Below, in pieces: positions 24,842-31,473 of a stretch of 56,849 nucleotides of DNA (its first letter is position 1; each line of letters starts with the position of its first letter). Under the pieces are notes generated by a model, which searched no databases, was not told where the DNA came from, and saw only the letters and a program-made list of their open reading frames with translations. This DNA is from a virus: IMG/VR virus record IMGVR_UViG_3300019871_000001, positions 1-56,849 of that record; one strand, 5' to 3'. A program made the translations under genes and the position numbers.

Positions 24842-25183
24842 TTATTTAACAACCCACTTACCATTCGCGTCTTTCACTTCCGTGCGAATGTTACGTGGAT
24901 CGTTGATTGAACGTTCAACTTCTGCACTTAGCAAATCGTCTCGTCCAACACGCTTCTTAATGTACAGTTGAAACTCAGGACTGTCAACCATACGCCTGAA
25001 CGCAAGCTTCTTGTTTTGCAACTGCGAACGCTCGTCTCTAGCTTCACCACGCGCCCCGCTCTCGTGGTGAATTACACGAACGCCCGTATCACGTTTGTTC
25101 TGATTCTGTCCACCCTTGCCGCCTGAGCGGAATGTTTGGACTTCACAATCATCAATCTTGACTGAGAACGCTAGCTCGCTCAC
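24842..25183 (-). CDS. Release-factor-like GGQ domain protein
   Basis: 113 aa. FRSGGKGGQNQNKRDTGVRV is the RF-1/ArfB signature, whose GGQ loop hydrolyses peptidyl-tRNA on the ribosome. Only this catalytic domain is present; codon-recognition domains are absent, so it resembles ArfB/Pth4-type rescue factors. GTG start after GGGAGA. It lies inside the tRNA array and overlaps a 33-aa frame upstream. Confidence 0.88.
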   Translation of the reverse strand: MSELAFSVKIDDCEVQTFRSGGKGGQNQNKRDTGVRVIHHESGARGEARDERSQLQNKKLAFRRMVDSPEFQLYIKKRVGRDDLLSAEVERSINDPRNIRTEVKDANGKWVVK

Positions 25184-25253
25184 GGGCTGTCTCCCAATCT
25201 AATTCGTTGGCGTCTTCTACAATGACCAATAGATAATCTTCAATGTTTTTCAT
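25152..25253 (-). CDS. Acidic micropeptide, 33 aa, directly after tRNA-Ser
   Basis: ATG 25253 is 2 nt after the tRNA-Ser(TGA) discriminator base and has no ribosome site; sequence MKNIEDYLLVIVEDANELDW looks protein-like. tRNA maturation would leave a leaderless message, as for the Acb2-like gene. Overlaps the GGQ gene by 32 nt. Confidence 0.5.
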   Translation of the reverse strand: MKNIEDYLLVIVEDANELDWETARERASVLSQD

Positions 25254-25254
25254 G

Positions 25255-25335
25255 CGGAACCCTGAGGAATCGAACCCCACGCTTGACGCGCCCTACGGTT
25301 TTCAAGACCGCTTGCCTCCATAGGCGGAAGACTCC
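25255..25335 (-). tRNA. tRNA-Ser (TGA)
   Basis: Anticodon stem GCGGT/ACCGT with loop CTTGAAA, extended variable arm, T-arm TGGGG-TTCGATT-CCTCA, acceptor GGAGTCT/GGGTTCC, discriminator G. Confidence 0.88.
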
Positions 25336-25342
25336 ATACTGC

Positions 25343-25417
25343 ACATAGTGGTAGGATTCGAACCTACGAATCGGTACCCTCCTCGGGCCCGTCGTGTGCC
25401 TCTCGACTCACATAGTG
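25343..25417 (-). pseudogene. Degenerate tRNA-like element
   Basis: Canonical T-arm (GTAGG-TTCGAAT-CCTAC) but the acceptor ends are a direct repeat (CACTATG at both ends) pairing at only four of seven positions, and the anticodon loop (CGAGGAG) has G at position 33 where U is invariant. Nominal anticodon AGG. Probably a decayed tRNA. Confidence 0.55.
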
Positions 25418-25422
25418 CATTG

Positions 25423-25494
25423 CTCTCCCGTCTGGATTCGAACCAAAATCAGGCAGGTTCAGAGCCTGCTATCTTACCATTAGAACACAGGAGA
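25423..25494 (-). tRNA. tRNA-Gln (CTG)
   Basis: Acceptor TCTCCTG/CGGGAGA, anticodon stem GCAGG/CCTGC with loop CTCTGAA, T-arm TTTGG-TTCGAAT-CCAGA. The following 139 nt (25495-25633) hold no gene I can support. Confidence 0.9.
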
Positions 25495-25633
25495 TTAACG
25501 CGGTCCACGACTCCGCACGGCAATCGTATGTATGCTTACCACATCATGCTGAACGTGGCCACAGTGCCGAGTGTTACTTGCGCGTAACTTTCGTGTATAA
25601 TATTGCGTCATGCAGCCCCGGCGGTGCACATGG

Positions 25634-25708
25634 TACCACTGAGAGGATTCGAACCTCCGACGCCTAGCTTCGTAGGCTAGCGCTCTATCCAGACTGAGCT
25701 ACAGCGGC
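25634..25708 (-). tRNA. tRNA-Arg (ACG)
   Basis: Anticodon stem CTAGC/GCTAG with loop CTACGAA, T-arm GGAGG-TTCGAAT-CCTCT, acceptor GCCGCTG/CAGTGGT. A34 would need deamination to inosine by a host enzyme to read CGN. Confidence 0.9.
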
Positions 25709-25715
25709 ATGTGAT

Positions 25716-25850
25716 TTACTTCTTGATCTTCTTCAGCTTCGCCTTGGCGTGTACTCCACACAACCATAGCGTCTTCTTACCTGTAATAACAAGCTGTGTA
25801 GTAGCAATGTTACCACAGAAATTCGTGTCACACTTCTTATCTGACAACAT
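25716..25850 (-). CDS. Small zinc-finger-like protein, 44 aa
   Basis: AGGAGG before ATG. CDTNFCGN and CGVHA give a C-x4-C ... C-x2-H pattern in a basic protein; likely zinc-binding. Sits between the two tRNA-Arg genes. Confidence 0.65.
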   Translation of the reverse strand: MLSDKKCDTNFCGNIATTQLVITGKKTLWLCGVHAKAKLKKIKK

Positions 25851-25877
25851 TCCTCCTCTTGTTATTAAATTGTTACG

Positions 25878-25949
25878 TACCCTAGGCAGGATTCGAACCT
25901 GCGACCAAACGCTTAGGAGGCGCTAACTCTTCCGCTGAGCTACAAGGGT
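25878..25949 (-). tRNA. tRNA-Arg (CCT)
   Basis: Anticodon stem AGCGC/GCGTT with loop CTCCTAA, T-arm GCAGG-TTCGAAT-CCTGC, acceptor ACCCTTG/CTAGGGT with one T-T mismatch. Confidence 0.88.
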
Positions 25950-26003
25950 ATGTATCGCTCCCACAGCATATGCCCACGAAGGGCGCAATGTACAGCGATA
26001 ACG

Positions 26004-26076
26004 TGCGGTATGAGGGACTCGAACCCTCACATTCAGTTTGGAAGACTGACATGCTAGCCATTAACATCAATACCAC
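26004..26076 (-). tRNA. tRNA-Gly (TCC)
   Basis: Acceptor GTGGTAT/ATACCGC, anticodon stem TCAGT/ACTGA with loop CTTCCAA, T-arm GAGGG-TTCGAGT-CCCTC. Confidence 0.92.
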
Positions 26077-26119
26077 ATGTGCAGAGCCTCACCACCATAT
26101 AGGACCAGAGGATGCAACG

Positions 26120-26199
26120 TCTCAGCACTAGGAATTGAACCTAGTCGCCCAAAGGCTACGGTGTTACAGACCGCTGGGCAGCCATCGCCCACTACTGAG
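26120..26199 (-). tRNA. tRNA-Tyr (GTA)
   Basis: Anticodon stem GCGGT/ACCGT with loop CTGTAAC, variable arm with GCC/GGC-type pairing, T-arm CTAGG-TTCAATT-CCTAG, acceptor CTCAGTA/TGCTGAG. Confidence 0.9.
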
Positions 26200-26209
26200 T
26201 TGTAAAACG

Positions 26210-26281
26210 TCTTCAAAGACGGGATCGAACCGCCGCATCTGGTACTTCACACCAGCGCTCTACCAACTGAGCTATTTGAAG
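26210..26281 (-). tRNA. tRNA-Phe (GAA)
   Basis: Acceptor CTTCAAA/TTTGAAG, anticodon stem CTGGT/ACCAG with loop GTGAAGT, T-arm GGCGG-TTCGATC-CCGTC. Confidence 0.9.
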
Positions 26282-26337
26282 TTACGACAGTTTTGTTTTG
26301 GCGTGACACCCATTGAAGCGTTTCCTAGGACACTTTC

Positions 26338-26367
26338 AATCTAGCACACCGTTCAGGCGTCTGTCAA
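26338..26367 (-). promoter_or_regulatory. Promoter inside the leftward tRNA array
   Basis: Minus strand: TTGACA, 18-bp spacer, TAGATT. Placed between tRNA-Leu(CAA) and tRNA-Phe, so it would boost the downstream tRNAs. Confidence 0.65.
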
Positions 26368-26374
26368 CTGAGCG

Positions 26375-26459
26375 TACACAAGGTGGGACTCGAACCCACA
26401 CCCACTTCCGTGGACCGCATTTTGAGTGCGGCGCGTCTGCCAATTCCAGCCACTCGTGC
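26375..26459 (-). tRNA. tRNA-Leu (CAA)
   Basis: Long variable arm, anticodon stem CCGCA/TGCGG with loop CTCAAAA, T-arm GTGGG-TTCGAGT-CCCAC, acceptor GCACGAG/CTTGTGT. Confidence 0.9.
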
Positions 26460-26507
26460 ATAACACCTTTAGCTGTGCACATTTGTGGTGACAGCGCTTC
26501 GGTGTAG

Positions 26508-26580
26508 TGAGCCCCGGGAGATTCGAACTCCCACTGTACAGGGTCTAAGCCTGTTTCCTCTGCCGTTGGGATAGAGGCCC
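26508..26580 (-). tRNA. tRNA-Leu (TAG)
   Basis: Anticodon stem ACAGG/CCTGT with loop CTTAGAC, T-arm GGGAG-TTCGAAT-CTCCC, acceptor GGGCCTC/GGGGCTC. The variable arm is short, unusual for a leucine tRNA. Confidence 0.85.
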
Positions 26581-26584
26581 ATGT

Positions 26585-26612
26585 GCCGCGATATTGACGG
26601 TACCGTCGCGGC
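26585..26612. repeat. Nested palindrome next to tRNA-Leu
   Basis: GCCGCGA/TCGCGGC flanks the perfect palindrome GACGGTACCGTC. Could be a processing hairpin at the 5' end of the array. Confidence 0.45.
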
Positions 26613-26628
26613 CAGCGGTAGTTTAGCA

Positions 26629-26693
26629 GTGAGGTACCCCGAGATACGTCCACCAACGACCGACTTGTTAAGGTCAGCCCCCGATGTCCTCAC
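26629..26693 (-). other. Structured leader of the tRNA transcript
   Basis: GTGAGG/CCTCAC closing stem around a GACC-TTAACAA-GTC-like arm, beginning about 8 nt after the promoter's -10 box. It is tRNA-sized but lacks a T-loop; may be a degenerate tRNA or a leader hairpin. Confidence 0.35.
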
Positions 26694-26700
26694 TACTAAG

Positions 26701-26729
26701 ACTCTACATGTTGTTCCTCAGGGTGTCAA
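26701..26729 (-). promoter_or_regulatory. Main promoter of the leftward tRNA array
   Basis: Minus strand: TTGACA, 17-bp spacer ending in ATG, TAGAGT, the same -35, spacing and -10 as the tRNA-Trp promoter at 4522. Confidence 0.75.
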
Positions 26730-26739
26730 CCCCCAAGTT

Positions 26740-27099
26740 CTAGAACTCTTCGTTGTCCTTAGCGTCACGTGACGCCTTAGCACCGACCAACTTAGCCTCG
26801 TACAGGAAGTACCTCTTGCCTGCTGCCTTGCCCTTGAAATCGATCTTGACACGATCGCCTTCCTTGGCACCCTCTTCCTTCACCAACAACAGAAGAGCGT
26901 CACGCAGCAACTTACGGAAACCTGTGACAACGACAGTAGCACCATCAACGTCAAGTGTCAACTGTGGGTGAACCTTCTCGTCCTCATCCTTGTGACTGCC
27001 AATGTCGACAATGACACCTTCGACACTCTCAGGCTCGGTAGGGTTCCAGTAGTTCGGTCCATCGTTCTCAGGCGTCTCGAAATCGTCCCAATTACCCAT
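26740..27099 (-). CDS. Hypothetical protein, possibly ssDNA-binding, 119 aa
   Basis: ATG 27099 with GAAGGA upstream (an earlier ATG has no site). Acidic N-terminus, then beta-rich core (HPQLTLDVDGATVVVTGFRK ... GDRVKIDFKGKAAGKRYFLYEA) compatible with an OB fold, and a charged tail. Location beside the Cas4-like exonuclease suggests a replication/recombination role; the OB-fold idea is inference. Confidence 0.6.
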   Translation of the reverse strand: MGNWDDFETPENDGPNYWNPTEPESVEGVIVDIGSHKDEDEKVHPQLTLDVDGATVVVTGFRKLLRDALLLLVKEEGAKEGDRVKIDFKGKAAGKRYFLYEAKLVGAKASRDAKDNEEF

Positions 27100-27134
27100 G
27101 TTACATCCTTCACTTTCGCTTGACTTACTCACAC

Positions 27135-27163
27135 ATCGTACCATATAATGCTACATTTGTCAA
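27135..27163 (-). promoter_or_regulatory. Promoter for the 26740-27099 gene
   Basis: Minus strand: TTGACA, 17-bp spacer (containing ATGTAGCAT), TACGAT. Confidence 0.65.
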
Positions 27164-27173
27164 TTCCCCTGTA

Positions 27174-27980
27174 TCAAAACCACCTCCTAAACGTCAACCC
27201 ATCCTCGACCAATCCCTCTTCAATAACCCTCTTCTCACGTAGCTTCACATGCTGATACGTTCGAAGCATCGCTCTAAAATCAACCCACAGATCATTATCA
27301 AACCTGAGTTCGAACAGTTGCCATCCTTCTGGCCGCACCCAAAACACCCTGCTGCGTTCGAACGTCTCGTTAGCAGCAACATCGCCGTTGGGCAGGTACA
27401 TCTTCTCAGCCATAGCGTATGCCATGTTCTGTAGCCCTACGGAAGCGCGCGGCCCATTCTTGTTTGTCTTCGCATCGACCATGCACAACTCACCATCGAT
27501 CAACCACGCATTATCGTAAGTTCCCGCGTAGCCATACTTATCCGAGAAAACCATCGTCTCGTTATGCAACGGCTTAACGTCAAACTGTTCGTTCAGTTCT
27601 TCCCAAGCACGCGTCATCCACAACTTAGGGTGCTGACCTTCCCACCCCTCAACTTCTTCACCTACATTAGCATCAACATCATTGTTGAGAATGCCTTCAA
27701 GCACCGCATGTGCCTGTGTCCCAACTTCACGCGCTACCCTCCAATCATCCAAATAGACACTATCGTTCTTGACGCGCGCCATGTACTGCGCTTTCGTCAA
27801 CTCCGCCATGTCCTTACGATTGTCGGCAAGGTATGTGGCCTGCAACTTCAACTTAGCCTTGTTGATGCCTTCCTTATTCACTACATTCAGGATCGATGTA
27901 ACCCCTGCGTAGCGCTCTCCCTTGTCCTTGTCGATGTACCAACGATCGTAGTTATCGTCGTACTCCCTCTGCAATGTCAT
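27174..27980 (-). CDS. Cas4/RecB-like PD-(D/E)XK exonuclease
   Basis: 268 aa. N-terminal YAGVTSILNVVNK, then GTQAHAVLEG (motif with the His), GYAGTYDNAWLIDGELCMVDAKTNK (catalytic Asp and D-x-K) and QNMAYAMAEK (motif QxxxY): the full order of a RecB/Cas4 nuclease. Likely acts in phage recombination or in degrading DNA ends. ATG start. Confidence 0.85.
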   Translation of the reverse strand: MTLQREYDDNYDRWYIDKDKGERYAGVTSILNVVNKEGINKAKLKLQATYLADNRKDMAELTKAQYMARVKNDSVYLDDWRVAREVGTQAHAVLEGILNNDVDANVGEEVEGWEGQHPKLWMTRAWEELNEQFDVKPLHNETMVFSDKYGYAGTYDNAWLIDGELCMVDAKTNKNGPRASVGLQNMAYAMAEKMYLPNGDVAANETFERSRVFWVRPEGWQLFELRFDNDLWVDFRAMLRTYQHVKLREKRVIEEGLVEDGLTFRRWF

Positions 27981-27981
27981 G

Positions 27982-28470
27982 CTACTCCTTGTACATATAT
28001 GACCACAGTGTGTAACATGCCACGTGCTCTTGTGTCACACGGTTCCCCTTGCTACTGTTGCATGAGGGGTGCGCCACGCTCACGTTGTGCGGTACATCAC
28101 CTGGGTTGCTTTCGATGCCGAACTCTGCTAAGATCGTAGAGTCAGCTTGGAGAGGAAGGATGTGATCGATGTGAAAGTCTTGAGGATCTACCTCACCACC
28201 GCACAGCACACAAATTCCACAGTCACGTGTGTAAATATCTTGTGCAGCGTACGCTACATGGGGTAGGTTGAGTTTGGCAGCGCGACGTTTTCGATTGCGA
28301 ATGCCATAACTTACTTTCCCGCGTGGTGTGCGGTGCCAAGACCTAAAATGTATGCGAGCGCAGGGCAAACATCGTGCCCCTCTCCCATCCTTACTACGCT
28401 TTTCCTTCTCGAACTGCGTTAGCGGTAACGTTTCGTGGCAAATACTGCATGACTTCTTCTCCAACATCAT
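27982..28470 (-). CDS. HNH endonuclease with N-terminal zinc ribbon
   Basis: About 162 aa from ATG 28470 (GGGGGG 7 nt before; earlier starts overlap the upstream gene more). CSICHETLPLTQFEK and CLPCARIHF form a zinc ribbon; CGICVLCGGEVDPQDFHIDHILPL and HPSCNSSKGNR form the HNH core. It overlaps the 3' part of the upstream gene by 77 nt, consistent with insertion of a mobile nuclease. Confidence 0.82.
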   Translation of the reverse strand: MMLEKKSCSICHETLPLTQFEKEKRSKDGRGARCLPCARIHFRSWHRTPRGKVSYGIRNRKRRAAKLNLPHVAYAAQDIYTRDCGICVLCGGEVDPQDFHIDHILPLQADSTILAEFGIESNPGDVPHNVSVAHPSCNSSKGNRVTQEHVACYTLWSYMYKE

Positions 28471-28588
28471 AATACGACCCCCCATCATCACGCTTGGGGT
28501 TCCCGTACGCTGTACGTAAAGCATCTAACGTAACAATATTCTCTGTTGGTGTTGTCACCGCAATGAGTTCTTTCAAATACAATTTCAT
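28394..28588 (-). CDS. Hypothetical protein, 64 aa
   Basis: ATG 28588 with AAGGAGG, first gene of this leftward operon under the promoter at 28611-28639. Soluble, no recognised domain (MKLYLKELIAVTTPTENIV). Its 3' end overlaps the HNH gene. Confidence 0.65.
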   Translation of the reverse strand: MKLYLKELIAVTTPTENIVTLDALRTAYGNPKRDDGGSYYDVGEEVMQYLPRNVTANAVREGKA

Positions 28589-28610
28589 ATGTCCTCCTTC
28601 TTGTTGTTGT

Positions 28611-28639
28611 ATCATATCACGAAAGGATCATGATGTCAA
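28611..28639 (-). promoter_or_regulatory. Leftward early promoter (near-consensus)
   Basis: Minus strand: TTGACA, 17-bp spacer beginning TCATGATC, TATGAT. It overlaps the start of the rightward zinc-ribbon gene. Confidence 0.82.
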
Positions 28640-28746
28640 ATACGAAGGTTTGTTTGCTGTGTTTGAAGCGCAAGGATGTTAAACGTTTCCGTCTTGGGGA
28701 GAGTGTTTGTAAGGTATGTATGCGTGGCCTTGAGCGTAAGAATTGA
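28630..28746 (+). CDS. Zinc-ribbon microprotein, 38 aa
   Basis: ATG 28630 after AAGGATC. CLLCLKRKDVKRFRLG then CKVCMRGLERK: two CxxC pairs in a basic protein, a complete small zinc ribbon. It lies exactly between the divergent early promoters and could be a regulator of them; that is inference. Confidence 0.7.
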   Translation: MMSNTKVCLLCLKRKDVKRFRLGESVCKVCMRGLERKN

Positions 28747-28771
28747 CATGTTGATCACGCTGTGTTATGAT
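28743..28771 (+). promoter_or_regulatory. Rightward early promoter (near-consensus)
   Basis: TTGACA, 17-bp spacer beginning TGTTGATC, TATGAT. Drives the primase-helicase gene; its -35 overlaps the stop codon of the zinc-ribbon gene. Confidence 0.85.
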
Positions 28772-28825
28772 GCCCAGGCAGATGTAGAGTAAACATACGT
28801 CCTCACGTCTTGACGACGTCGCAAC

Positions 28826-28841
28826 GTATCCCATGGGATAC
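28826..28841. repeat. 16-bp perfect palindrome before primase RBS
   Basis: GTATCCCATGGGATAC followed directly by AAGGAGG. It could be an operator or an RNA hairpin that exposes or hides the ribosome site of the primase gene. Confidence 0.6.
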
Positions 28842-28859
28842 AAGGAGGCATAACTTACA

Positions 28860-31220
28860 GTGACTGATCGTACACTTACAATCACAAAGATGCTTGAGCA
28901 GGGTTACGTCCTGTTCCCTTTGGCAAAGAACTCAAAGCGTCCCGTTGAAAATACCACGGGGCATTTGTCCTGGTCACAGCTTGATTCCAAGGACTACATG
29001 GCGGAGCTTTGCTCAACAGAATACAACGTTGGCATTGTTACGGGCGCTAAGTCTGACATCATCGTAATCGATATCGATCCTAATCATGGGGGGAGTAAGG
29101 AAAGTGTTGAAGCGATTGCACAAGAGGCTATCGAGACGCGGGAACATCGCACACGATCAGGTGGTACTCACCTCCTATTCAGGTACCCTGACGGTGTCGA
29201 TCACATCGGGAACAGTGTTGGAAAGCTTGCCCCTGGAATCGATGTGCGCGCTGATGGAGGATATATCGTCGCGCCAACATCCCGAATCGACGATTCAGAT
29301 TACGTTGTCAGCGTTGATCGAGCCATCGCCGAACTTCCTCCTCGACTACTAAGTCACCTACTCCCTATCGACCGTATCGTCCCTGAATCACACTACCAAT
29401 ACCCCGAAGACCAGTGGGACGATGTAGTGCGTTGGCACAAGCTGAACGTGCGTGAGGCATCGGAGGCTCAGGATGGGGAACGTGACGACACCGCCTATCG
29501 CCTCCTTGTACGTTCCTTCCAATTGGTGCATTGCGTTCCCGACTCTGTGTTGTCACAGGATGGGGTTGTTAGGGATTTCGTCGCCAAGTTGCCGTACACC
29601 CTTAAGGGTTTGGCGGGGAAGGTCGAGCGCGCATGGTTGTTTGCAGAGGTAACCCCACGCCCTCACCCTCAAGCATTGGTGACTCCACATACCGTATCAA
29701 AGAACATCGAAGGACCACCTGTGCTAACACTCGACACATACACCCCAAACGCCCTACTAAACCCTGCCCAATTCAACGACGCTGGCAACGCTGATCGTCT
29801 TGTAGAGTATTACAGTGATAGGTTGCGTTACGTTGAAGGATTGGGTTGGTTGATTTGGGATGGGAAGGTGTGGCGTCCAGAACAAGAGTCGAGTGCGTCA
29901 GTTGTTGAGATGATTAGTGTGGCGCACGCCTTCTTCTGGGAAGATTACAATGAGAAGGTGAAGAACGAAGAGACGGGGGCGAAGGCACTTTATGCTCACG
30001 CTCAGTATTCGTTGAGTTACAAGGGCATCATGAGCGCTATGCAACTCCTTAAGAATCGTCACACCGTACGCTTGAACGTTGATGATTTGGATGCACACAA
30101 TGAGTTGTTGTGCGTGAGGAATGGTGTGGTGAACTTGCGCACTGGGATGCTACAGCCACACAACCCAGCGTTGCACATGACACGCTTGGTCGATATTGAG
30201 TACGACATCATGGCTGAAGCTCCGCGTTGGAGCAAGTTCATTGATGAAGTAATGCCTGAGATGCCAGACATGCCATCGTTCTTGCAGCGCTTGGTGGGGT
30301 ATGGGATTACAGGTGAAGTGTCTGAGCACGCCATGGCAATTCACTACGGTAAGGGAAGTAACGGTAAGTCCATCTTCCTGGACACTCTACGCTCCCTCTT
30401 CAACAGCATCAGCACTGTGACAGATTGGTCGTCATTCGAGCGTAAGACTAATGGTGCTGGTGGAGCACGTCCCGACCTTGTACGCCTACGCGGTGCACGC
30501 TTGGTAACAGTGAATGAGGCTGACGCTAGGGCAAGCATTGATGAGGCACAGATTAAGAGGATGGCGTCGGGAGATGTGATCACTGCGCGTGCCCTACATC
30601 AGAACGACATTGAGTTCTACCCTAATTTCCTATTGCAAATGGCTACGAACGCTAAGCCTGACATTCGTGGTGCTGATGAAGGGATTTGGCGACGCGTAAA
30701 GCTCATCCCGTGGACACGATTCTTCGCTCCTGATGAACGTGATCACACATTGAGTGAGACGTTGAAGACTGAGGCACAAGGAATTTTGACGTGGGCTGTA
30801 CGTGGTAGTGTTGAATGGTATGCGTCAGGGTTGCAGGAGCCTGATAGGGTGCGCAACGCTACGCAGGAGTATCGTGAGTCTGCTGATGCGTTGGGTGGGT
30901 TTATTGATGCTGCTGAGCATGGTGGATGGTTGATTGCTGAGGAAAATAAGAAGGTTCCGAGTGCTTGGGCGTACGGTTTGTATAAGAAGTGGGCGTTGAC
31001 ACAGTCTTATGCAGAACGTGACATGTTGTCACAGAAGGCGTTCAAGGCGGCGTTGGAGGAGCGAGGGTTTAACACGAAGCGTACGAATAAGGGCGCTGTG
31101 TACCTTGGGTTGGCAGGAAACTTTGCGTTGCGTGCTGTTAGTGGGCATCAGGCGGAGGGTGGAGTCAGTCCGGACGCCTCCACAGGTACGGGCGAAGCCC
31201 TTGTAAAGGAAATGTTCTAA
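28860..31220 (+). CDS. Primase-polymerase / SF3 helicase fusion
   Basis: 786 aa, GTG start. N-terminal prim-pol: VIDIDPNHGG (metal-binding DxD), RTRSGGTHLLFRYP and PGIDVRADGGYIVAP. C-terminal P4/D5-type helicase: ALHMTRLVDIEY, Walker A HYGKGSNGKSIFL near residue 500, and LLQMATNAKPDIRGADEGIWRR. It primes and unwinds phage DNA. Confidence 0.92.
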   Translation: MTDRTLTITKMLEQGYVLFPLAKNSKRPVENTTGHLSWSQLDSKDYMAELCSTEYNVGIVTGAKSDIIVIDIDPNHGGSKESVEAIAQEAIETREHRTRSGGTHLLFRYPDGVDHIGNSVGKLAPGIDVRADGGYIVAPTSRIDDSDYVVSVDRAIAELPPRLLSHLLPIDRIVPESHYQYPEDQWDDVVRWHKLNVREASEAQDGERDDTAYRLLVRSFQLVHCVPDSVLSQDGVVRDFVAKLPYTLKGLAGKVERAWLFAEVTPRPHPQALVTPHTVSKNIEGPPVLTLDTYTPNALLNPAQFNDAGNADRLVEYYSDRLRYVEGLGWLIWDGKVWRPEQESSASVVEMISVAHAFFWEDYNEKVKNEETGAKALYAHAQYSLSYKGIMSAMQLLKNRHTVRLNVDDLDAHNELLCVRNGVVNLRTGMLQPHNPALHMTRLVDIEYDIMAEAPRWSKFIDEVMPEMPDMPSFLQRLVGYGITGEVSEHAMAIHYGKGSNGKSIFLDTLRSLFNSISTVTDWSSFERKTNGAGGARPDLVRLRGARLVTVNEADARASIDEAQIKRMASGDVITARALHQNDIEFYPNFLLQMATNAKPDIRGADEGIWRRVKLIPWTRFFAPDERDHTLSETLKTEAQGILTWAVRGSVEWYASGLQEPDRVRNATQEYRESADALGGFIDAAEHGGWLIAEENKKVPSAWAYGLYKKWALTQSYAERDMLSQKAFKAALEERGFNTKRTNKGAVYLGLAGNFALRAVSGHQAEGGVSPDASTGTGEALVKEMF

Positions 31221-31232
31221 CTAACTGAGAGT

Positions 31233-31268
31233 AGGGGAGTGTCACTCTATGTGATGCTCCCCTTTCTT
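31233..31268 (+). terminator. Terminator after primase-helicase
   Basis: AGGGGAG/CTCCCCT stem, extended by GTCAC/GTGAT with mismatches, followed by TTCTTGT. Confidence 0.7.
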
Positions 31269-31276
31269 GTGCCTTG

Positions 31277-31457
31277 ATTAGTGATGTAGTATAGTGGTGG
31301 TGTAGTTACACCGTAACCTACACTTTCCCAGCGTAAGACCCATTTAGTGATGGGTGACGGTAGTGTAGGTCGATTTTTTGTGTATATAGGAGCGCCAGGG
31401 TTTTTTCCTAAAGAATACTTTTCAAAACAGGTCGTTTCCCGTCACCCGTCACCTTTT
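31277..31457 (+). repeat. Repeated non-coding element, copy A
   Basis: Positions 31277-31389 match 51998-52110 at all but about three of 113 positions; similarity continues in patches to CCGTCACCCGTCACC. Contains GGTGTAG...CACC, CCTACACT/AGTGTAGG enclosing CCCAT/ATGGG and followed by TCGATTTTTT, and GGGTGACGG able to pair with CCGTCACCC. A possible promoter TTGTGC-17-TATAGT precedes it. It forms the leader of the GIY-YIG gene. Confidence 0.85.
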
Positions 31458-31473
31458 AGATTAGGAGTTAACT

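Noticed and set aside
31277-31457. Group I intron around the GIY-YIG gene
   Set aside because: No conserved P3/P7 core elements were seen, the flanking genes are intact, and copy B has no linked nuclease.
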